Below the pieces are notes generated by a model. The model saw only the letters and a list, made by a program, of their open reading frames with translations. It was not told the origin of the DNA and made no database searches. This document shows positions 4,197 to 8,731 of a stretch of DNA of 8,731 bases, in pieces. Made by a program: the position numbers and the translations under genes. The DNA is from Trebonia sp. (lineage in GTDB: Bacteria; Actinomycetota; Actinomycetes; Streptosporangiales; Streptosporangiaceae), in NCBI GenBank assembly GCA_030038035.1, contig JASHPP010000637.1:1-8731 (forward strand), written 5' to 3'. Numbering within the stretch: position 1 is the stretch's first letter; each line of letters starts with the position of its first letter.

Positions 4197-6905
4197 ACTG
4201 ACAGGCTTTTGCTGCTCGACGGGCACTCGCTGGCCTACCGGGCGTTCTTCGCGCTCCCGGTGGAGAACTTCTCCACGACGACAGGCCAGCCGACCAACGC
4301 CGTGTACGGGTTCACCGCGATGCTCATCAACGTGCTGCGCGACGAGCAGCCCACACACGTGGCGGTGGCGTTCGACCGCGGCGAGCCCACGTTCAGGCAC
4401 GAGCAGTACGTCGAATACAAGGCGAACAGGCGCGAGACCCCCGAGGACTTCCGCAGCCAGCTGAGCCTGATCTTCGAGGTGCTCGACGCGCTCGGCATCC
4501 CCCGCCTGTCCGCGCCCGGCTACGAGGCCGACGACCTGATCGCCACGCTCGCCACGCAGGCGGCGGCCGACGGCATGGACGTCCTGATCGTCACCGGCGA
4601 CCGCGACGTGCTGCAGCTTGTGTGCGACAAGGTCACCGTGCTGATGACGCGCCGCGGCATCACGGAGATGACCAGGTTCACCCCGGCGGCGGTGGTCGAG
4701 AAATACGGGCTGACGCCGGACCAGTACCCGGACTTCGCCGCGCTGCGTGGCGACCCGAGCGACAACCTGCCCGGCATTCCGGGGGTGGGGGAGAAGACCG
4801 CGACGAAGTGGATCGCGGACTTCGGGTCACTTGACGAGCTCGTCAACCGGGTCGATGAGGTCAAGGGCAAGGCGGGCGACGCGCTGCGCGAGCACCTGGG
4901 CGGCGTGCTGCGCAACCGCCAGCTCACCGCGCTCGTCCGCGACCTGCCGGAGGCCACGGTCGGCGCGCTGCCGCGCGACCTGGTGCCGCAGCCGTGGAGC
5001 CGGGAGACGATCCACCAGCTTTTCGACACCCTGCAGTTCCGCGTGCTGCGCGACCGGCTCTACCAGACCCTGCCGGACGGCATCGCGGGCGTCAGCGCCC
5101 CTGACCGCGCCGCTGCCGCCGCGGCGGACATGTCAGGATTTGAGGTGGAGACTTCGGTGCTCGGACCCGATGAGGTTCCCGCCTGGCTGACCGAGCACCA
5201 GTCAGCAGAACGAGCCGGGCTGGCTGTCACGGGCACCTGGGGGCGCGGCACGGGAAACCTGACCGGGATCGGCATCGCCGCGGCGGACGGGGCTGGCGCG
5301 TACCTCGACCCCGAGGCGCTGACCCCGGCGGACACCGACGCCCTGGCGGCCTGGCTGGGTGCTGACCGCTACCCCAAGGCCATGCACGACGCCAAGGGGC
5401 CGATGCACGCGTTCGCCGCCCACGGGTTCGCCTTCGCCGGCCTGACCAGCGACACCGCGCTCGCCGCGTACCTGGCGCTGCCGGGCCAGCGGACCTTCGA
5501 CCTGGCCGACCTCGCGCTGCGCTACCTCGGCAAGGAACTGCGCGGGGACGCCGAAGAGCCGCAGCAGCTGACCCTGGACGGCTCCGGCGAGGAGGAGAGC
5601 GCCACCGCGCTCGTGCTGCGCGCCCGCGCCACGCTCGACCTCGCCGCGGCGCTGGACGCGGACCTGGAAAGGCGCGGCGCGGCGCGGCTGCTCGCGGAGA
5701 TCGAGCTGCCGCTTGTCGACGTGCTCGCGCAGATGGAGCGCACCGGGATCGCGGCCGACACCGATCACTTGGCGGAAATGTCGGCGACCCTGTACGGCGA
5801 GGTGAAATCCGCCGAACAGGCCGCCTACTCGGTCGTCGGGCACGAGTTCAACCTCGGCTCGCCCAAGCAGCTGCAGGAGGTGCTGTTCACCGAGCTCGGG
5901 CTGCCCAAGACCAAGCGGATCAAGACCGGGTACACGACCGACTCCGAGGCGCTGACCAGCCTGCTCGCCGCGACCGACCATCCGGTCCTCGAGCACCTGC
6001 TGCACCACAGGGACGTGGCGAAGCTGAAGTCGATCGTGGACTCGCTGATCCCGATGGCCGGCGAGGACGGCCGGATCCACACGACGTTCAACCAGATGGT
6101 GGCGGCGACCGGACGGCTGTCGTCCACGGACCCGAACCTGCAGAACATCCCGATCCGCACCGAACTCGGCCGCCGCATCCGCCAGGGCTTCGTCGTCGGC
6201 GGGGGATTTGAGACCCTGCTGACGGCGGACTACAGCCAGATCGAGCTGCGCATCATGGCCGACCTGTCCCGCGATGCCGCGCTCATCGCCGCCTTCGAGT
6301 CGGGTCACGACTTCCACGCCGCGACGGCGTCCCGGGTGTTCGGCATGCCGCCGCACGAGGTCGGCCCGGAACAGCGGGCGAGGATCAAGGCGATGAACTA
6401 CGGGCTGGCGTACGGGCTGTCCGCCTACGGGCTGTCCCAGCAGCTGCGCGTGTCAGTGGAGGAGGCGCGCGGGCTGATGGAGGAGTACTTCAAGGAGTTC
6501 GGCGGGGTGCGTGACTACCTGCAGTCGGTGGTGGCGCAGGCCCGGCTCGACGGTTACACCTCGACGATCATGGGCCGCCGCCGCTACCTGCCCGACCTCA
6601 CCTCGGACAACCGTCAGCGCCGTGAGATGGCCGAACGCATGGCGCTCAACGCCCCGATCCAGGGCTCCGCCGCCGACGTGATCAAGGTGGCGATGCTGCG
6701 GGTCGCGTCCCGGCTGTCCGCGGCCGGGCTGCGCTCGCGGATGCTGCTGCAGGTGCACGACGAGCTGATCTTCGAAATCGCGCCAGGCGAGCTCGCCGGC
6801 GTGCGCGCGCTCGTCACCGAGGCGATGAGCGGCGCGGCCGACCTGCGCGTCCCGCTCGAGGTCTCCACCGGCACCGGCCGCAGCTGGGCCGACGCCGCCC
6901 ACTAG
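4194..6905 (+). CDS. polA: DNA polymerase I
   Basis: A 903-residue family A polymerase, normal length for actinobacteria, for Okazaki fragment maturation and gap filling in repair. Residues 1-295 are the 5'-3' exonuclease (FEN-like) domain with its metal ligands: D9, D61 (FDRGEPTFR), E111/D113/D114 (YEADDLIATLA), D136/D138 (TGDRDVLQL), D187/D190, and the helix-hairpin LPGIPGVGEKTATK. About 315-495 is the 3'-5' exonuclease fold without the DEDD residues: the Exo I position reads AGLAVTGT rather than a DxE motif, so proofreading should be absent, as in mycobacterial Pol I. About 500-903 is the polymerase: motif A TADYSQIELRI (Asp679), motif B RIKAMNYGLAYG (Lys732, Tyr736, Tyr740), motif C LQVHDELIFE (Asp856). 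Tyr736 is at the place of E. coli Phe762. GTG 4194 is chosen because the protein then begins MTDRLLLLDGHS at the conserved domain edge and a -10 lies 6 nt upstream. rpsA follows after 258 nt with its own promoter. Confidence 0.98.
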   Translation: MTDRLLLLDGHSLAYRAFFALPVENFSTTTGQPTNAVYGFTAMLINVLRDEQPTHVAVAFDRGEPTFRHEQYVEYKANRRETPEDFRSQLSLIFEVLDALGIPRLSAPGYEADDLIATLATQAAADGMDVLIVTGDRDVLQLVCDKVTVLMTRRGITEMTRFTPAAVVEKYGLTPDQYPDFAALRGDPSDNLPGIPGVGEKTATKWIADFGSLDELVNRVDEVKGKAGDALREHLGGVLRNRQLTALVRDLPEATVGALPRDLVPQPWSRETIHQLFDTLQFRVLRDRLYQTLPDGIAGVSAPDRAAAAAADMSGFEVETSVLGPDEVPAWLTEHQSAERAGLAVTGTWGRGTGNLTGIGIAAADGAGAYLDPEALTPADTDALAAWLGADRYPKAMHDAKGPMHAFAAHGFAFAGLTSDTALAAYLALPGQRTFDLADLALRYLGKELRGDAEEPQQLTLDGSGEEESATALVLRARATLDLAAALDADLERRGAARLLAEIELPLVDVLAQMERTGIAADTDHLAEMSATLYGEVKSAEQAAYSVVGHEFNLGSPKQLQEVLFTELGLPKTKRIKTGYTTDSEALTSLLAATDHPVLEHLLHHRDVAKLKSIVDSLIPMAGEDGRIHTTFNQMVAATGRLSSTDPNLQNIPIRTELGRRIRQGFVVGGGFETLLTADYSQIELRIMADLSRDAALIAAFESGHDFHAATASRVFGMPPHEVGPEQRARIKAMNYGLAYGLSAYGLSQQLRVSVEEARGLMEEYFKEFGGVRDYLQSVVAQARLDGYTSTIMGRRRYLPDLTSDNRQRREMAERMALNAPIQGSAADVIKVAMLRVASRLSAAGLRSRMLLQVHDELIFEIAPGELAGVRALVTEAMSGAADLRVPLEVSTGTGRSWADAAH

Positions 6906-6933
6906 ACGGCCGCGGTTCACAAACCTGAGACCT

Positions 6934-6948
6934 AGCTGTAGCCCAGCT
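6934..6948 (+). terminator. Weak hairpin after polA
   Basis: AGCTG (6934-6938) and CAGCT (6944-6948) can form a 5-bp stem around TAGCC, 29 nt after the polA stop and just before the rpsA promoter. It is short and has no U-tract, so it is at best a poor terminator; some polA transcription may read into rpsA. Confidence 0.2.
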
Positions 6949-6951
6949 CAA

Positions 6952-6980
6952 TTGACCCGCCAGCCATTACTTCATATTCT
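6952..6980 (+). promoter_or_regulatory. Strong sigma-70-type promoter of rpsA
   Basis: TTGACC (6952-6957) and TATTCT (6975-6980) are separated by 17 nt, a near-consensus match for the main vegetative sigma factor and the best promoter in the window. It sits in a locally AT-rich patch. Transcription should start near 6987, leaving a leader of about 177 nt before the rpsA ATG. Confidence 0.75.
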
Positions 6981-6986
6981 GAACGC

Positions 6987-7163
6987 TGCGCTGTGTCCTC
7001 GTGCGGTCCATCGCAGTCACCTGACCCGCGGGTCGGCTGGCTGCATTGCCGGCCGCCGGGCGTGTCGTGGCCGACCCGGCCACGCAGGTCCCGCGCGTTC
7101 ACTGCATAAGTTCCCGGCGCACCACCATCCCTGATCCTGTCCGTATCCGGAGCCAACCCACAC
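6987..7163 (+). promoter_or_regulatory. Structured 5' leader of rpsA, possible autoregulatory region
   Basis: The leader is long and holds three stems that compete for the same bases. GACCC/GGGTC lies within the palindrome at 7023-7034. GGGTCGGC (7030-7037) can pair with GCCGACCC (7070-7077). GGCCG-ACC-CGGCC folds at 7069-7081. The first and second share 7030-7034, and the second and third share 7070-7077, so they cannot form together. S1 is known to repress its own mRNA in Escherichia coli; a similar role here is inference. The start ATG is preceded by CCGGAG (7147-7152), a Shine-Dalgarno with about 11 nt spacing. Confidence 0.4.
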
Positions 7164-8648
7164 ATGACGAGCAGCACGCAAGCCACCTCGACCCCCAAGG
7201 TAGCGGTCAACGACATCGGGTCTGAGGAGGCATTCCTCGCCGCGATCGACCAAACCATCAAATACTTCAACGACGGTGACATCGTTGAGGGCACCGTCGT
7301 CAAGGTCGACCGAGACGAGGTTTTGCTCGATATCGGCTACAAGACCGAGGGCGTCATCCCGTCCCGCGAACTATCGATCAAGCACGACGTCGACCCGCAC
7401 GAGGTCGTCAAGACCGGCGAGCAGATCGAGGCGCTTGTCCTGCAGAAGGAGGACAAGGAAGGCCGCCTCATCCTGTCCAAGAAGCGGGCACAGTACGAGC
7501 GCGCGTGGGGCACGATCGAGCGGATCAAGGAAGAGGACGGCGTCGTGACCGGCACGGTCATCGAGGTCGTCAAGGGGGGCCTGATCCTGGACATCGGGCT
7601 GCGCGGCTTCCTGCCGGCCTCGCTGGTGGAGATGCGCCGGGTCCGTGACCTCCAGCCGTACGTGGGCCGCGAGATCGAGGCCAAGATCATCGAGCTGGAC
7701 AAGAACCGGAACAACGTGGTGCTGTCCCGGCGGGCCTGGCTGGAGCAGACCCAGTCCGAGGTGCGGCACACCTTCCTCAACACGCTGCGCAAGGGCCAGA
7801 TCCGCAAGGGCGTGGTCTCGTCCATCGTCAACTTCGGCGCGTTCGTCGACCTCGGCGGGGTGGACGGCCTGGTGCACGTGTCGGAGCTGTCCTGGAAGCA
7901 CATCGACCACCCGGGCGAGGTCGTCGAGGTCGGCCAGGAAGTCACGGTCGAGGTCCTTGACGTGGACATGGACCGCGAGCGCGTCTCGCTGTCGCTGAAG
8001 TCCACCCAGGAAGACCCGTGGCAGCAGTTCGCGCGCACCCACCAGATCGGGCAGGTCGTGCCCGGCCGGGTGACCAAGCTGGTGCCGTTCGGCGCGTTCG
8101 TCCGGGTGGAGGAGGGCATCGAGGGCCTGGTGCACATCTCCGAGCTGGCCGACCGGCACGTGGAGATCCCCGAGCAGGTCGTGCAGGTCGGCGACGAGAT
8201 CTTCGTCAAGATCATCGACATCGACCTGGACCGGCGCCGGATCAGCCTGTCGCTCAAGCAGGCGAACGAGGGCGCGACCGGCGAGGTCAGCTCCGAGGAC
8301 TTCGACCCGACGCTGTACGGCATGCCAGCCGCCTACGACGAGCAGGGCAACTACCTGTACCCGGAGGGCTTCGACTCCGAGTCCGGTGAGTGGCTCGAGG
8401 GCTACGACACCCAGCGCGAGGAGTGGGAGCGGCAGTACGCCGAGGCGCGGGCCAGGTACGAGGCGCACCAGCAGCAGGTCGCTGAGGCGCGCAGTCAGGC
8501 CAGCGCGGGCGGCGGCGAAGCGGACGAGGACGAGGACCACGGCGGCCAGCACAGCTCGAGCAGCGAGGCCACGCCGGCGTCCGGCACCCTGGCCTCGGAC
8601 GAGGCGCTCGCCGCGCTGCGGGACAAGCTCTCCGGCGGGCAGAACTGA
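7164..8648 (+). CDS. rpsA: 30S ribosomal protein S1
   Basis: A 494-residue S1 protein, which helps mRNA bind to the 30S subunit during initiation. Four S1 (OB-fold) RNA-binding domains are visible: about 37-108 (GDIVEGTVVKVDRDEVLLDIG), 126-190 (VVTGTVIEVVKGGLILDIGLRGFLP), 211-281 (GQIRKGVVSSIVNFGAFVDLGGVDGLVH) and 296-366 (GQVVPGRVTKLVPFGAFVRVEEGIEGLVH). Domains 3 and 4 carry the classic FGAFV and GLVHISEL blocks. Escherichia coli S1 has six domains; four is the actinobacterial form. Residues 380-440 are a conserved C-terminal extension (DEQGNYLYPEGF, then a Glu/Arg/Gln-rich helix). Residues 445-472 are acidic and low-complexity, and the tail LASDEALAALRDKLSG matches the mycobacterial end. 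ATG 7164 is chosen for its GGAG site and because it yields the expected short N-terminus before VAVNDIGSEEAFLAAID. The promoter and structured leader lie upstream and coaE probably begins 70 nt downstream. Confidence 0.98.
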   Translation: MTSSTQATSTPKVAVNDIGSEEAFLAAIDQTIKYFNDGDIVEGTVVKVDRDEVLLDIGYKTEGVIPSRELSIKHDVDPHEVVKTGEQIEALVLQKEDKEGRLILSKKRAQYERAWGTIERIKEEDGVVTGTVIEVVKGGLILDIGLRGFLPASLVEMRRVRDLQPYVGREIEAKIIELDKNRNNVVLSRRAWLEQTQSEVRHTFLNTLRKGQIRKGVVSSIVNFGAFVDLGGVDGLVHVSELSWKHIDHPGEVVEVGQEVTVEVLDVDMDRERVSLSLKSTQEDPWQQFARTHQIGQVVPGRVTKLVPFGAFVRVEEGIEGLVHISELADRHVEIPEQVVQVGDEIFVKIIDIDLDRRRISLSLKQANEGATGEVSSEDFDPTLYGMPAAYDEQGNYLYPEGFDSESGEWLEGYDTQREEWERQYAEARARYEAHQQQVAEARSQASAGGGEADEDEDHGGQHSSSSEATPASGTLASDEALAALRDKLSGGQN

Positions 8649-8656
8649 CGGCCTGA

Positions 8657-8670
8657 CCGGCTGACGCCGG
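8657..8670 (+). terminator. Small hairpin after rpsA
   Basis: CCGGC (8657-8661) and GCCGG (8666-8670) form a 5-bp stem around TGAC, 8 nt after the rpsA stop. The stretch to 8718 is very GC-rich and offers alternative pairings. There is no U-tract, so termination would be weak and co-transcription with the next gene is possible. Confidence 0.25.
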
Positions 8671-8718
8671 CGGGCGAGCGGGCGACCGGCCCGGCTGGGC
8701 TGGCAGGAGCTGGCGGCG

Positions 8719-8731
8719 GTGCTGCGAGTCG
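8719..8731 (+). CDS. coaE: Probable start of coaE (dephospho-CoA kinase), cut by the right window edge
   Basis: GTG at 8719 begins the codons for M-L-R-V, and the single last base, G, could start a Gly codon. Mycobacterial CoaE starts MLRIGLTGG and follows rpsA directly. CAGGAG at 8704-8709 is a good Shine-Dalgarno with a 9-nt spacer. CoaE performs the last step of CoA synthesis, phosphorylating dephospho-CoA. Only four complete codons are present, so the call rests on the ribosome site, the four residues and gene order. Confidence 0.55.

Noticed and set aside
5202..6356. Minus-strand frame of 384 codons opposite polA
   Set aside because: Arg/Gly/Gln-rich shadow of the polymerase gene; no recognisable domain.
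7798..8261. Repeated protein segments (FGAFV ... GLVH ... SEL) as a DNA repeat
   Set aside because: They are the homologous S1 domains 3 and 4 of RpsA, explained by the protein family.
7371..8552. Minus-strand frame of 393 codons opposite rpsA
   Set aside because: Repetitive Val/Leu/Asp/Arg shadow of the four S1 repeats, not an independent gene.
1..8731. CRISPR arrays, insertion sequences or an undescribed defence or biosynthetic system
   Set aside because: No regularly spaced repeats, transposase, or cluster of unknown genes is visible; most of the window is conserved housekeeping sequence.

Overview
The window is GC-rich chromosomal DNA from a filamentous-type actinomycete (phylum Actinomycetota). 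Three things point there. The protein sequences closely resemble actinobacterial PdtaR, PolA and RpsA. The S1 protein has four S1 domains plus an acidic tail. The order pdtaR ... polA - rpsA - (coaE) is the one I recall from Mycobacterium tuberculosis (Rv1626, Rv1629, Rv1630, Rv1631). I cannot name the genus.

Layout. 1-376 (minus): the first 125 residues of a family III (CaiB/BaiF-type) CoA-transferase that runs off the left edge, with a good leaderless-type promoter. 443-1220 (minus): a helix-turn-helix / LAGLIDADG-like accessory gene broken by one extra base in a C4 run at 661-664. 1283-1366 (minus): tRNA-Leu(CAA). 1413-2081 (plus): the ANTAR response regulator pdtaR. 2082-2718: a 637-base non-coding stretch with GC-rich repeats, ending in a promoter, a LacI-type operator candidate and a structured 5' leader. 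2719-4119 (plus): a secreted aldose 1-epimerase. 4130-4171: a perfect 15-bp hairpin. 4194-6905 (plus): polA. 6906-7163: a sigma-70-type promoter and a leader of about 177 nt. 7164-8648 (plus): rpsA. 8719-8731 (plus): probably the first codons of coaE.

How the genes work together. polA, rpsA and the presumed coaE are housekeeping genes (DNA repair and Okazaki maturation, translation initiation, CoA synthesis) that share position rather than pathway. PdtaR normally receives phosphate from the kinase PdtaS, which is not in this window, and acts on RNA through its ANTAR domain. The secreted epimerase looks like a lineage-specific insertion into the conserved pdtaR-polA neighbourhood and has its own sugar-type control region. 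The CoA-transferase, pdtaR and polA starts each have a -10-like hexamer 6 or 7 nt before the start codon, which suggests leaderless mRNAs.

I found no convincing undescribed multi-gene system. The points most worth a second look are the frameshift inside the second LAGLIDADG-like motif, the mutually exclusive pairings in the rpsA leader, and the operator and palindromes upstream of the secreted epimerase.
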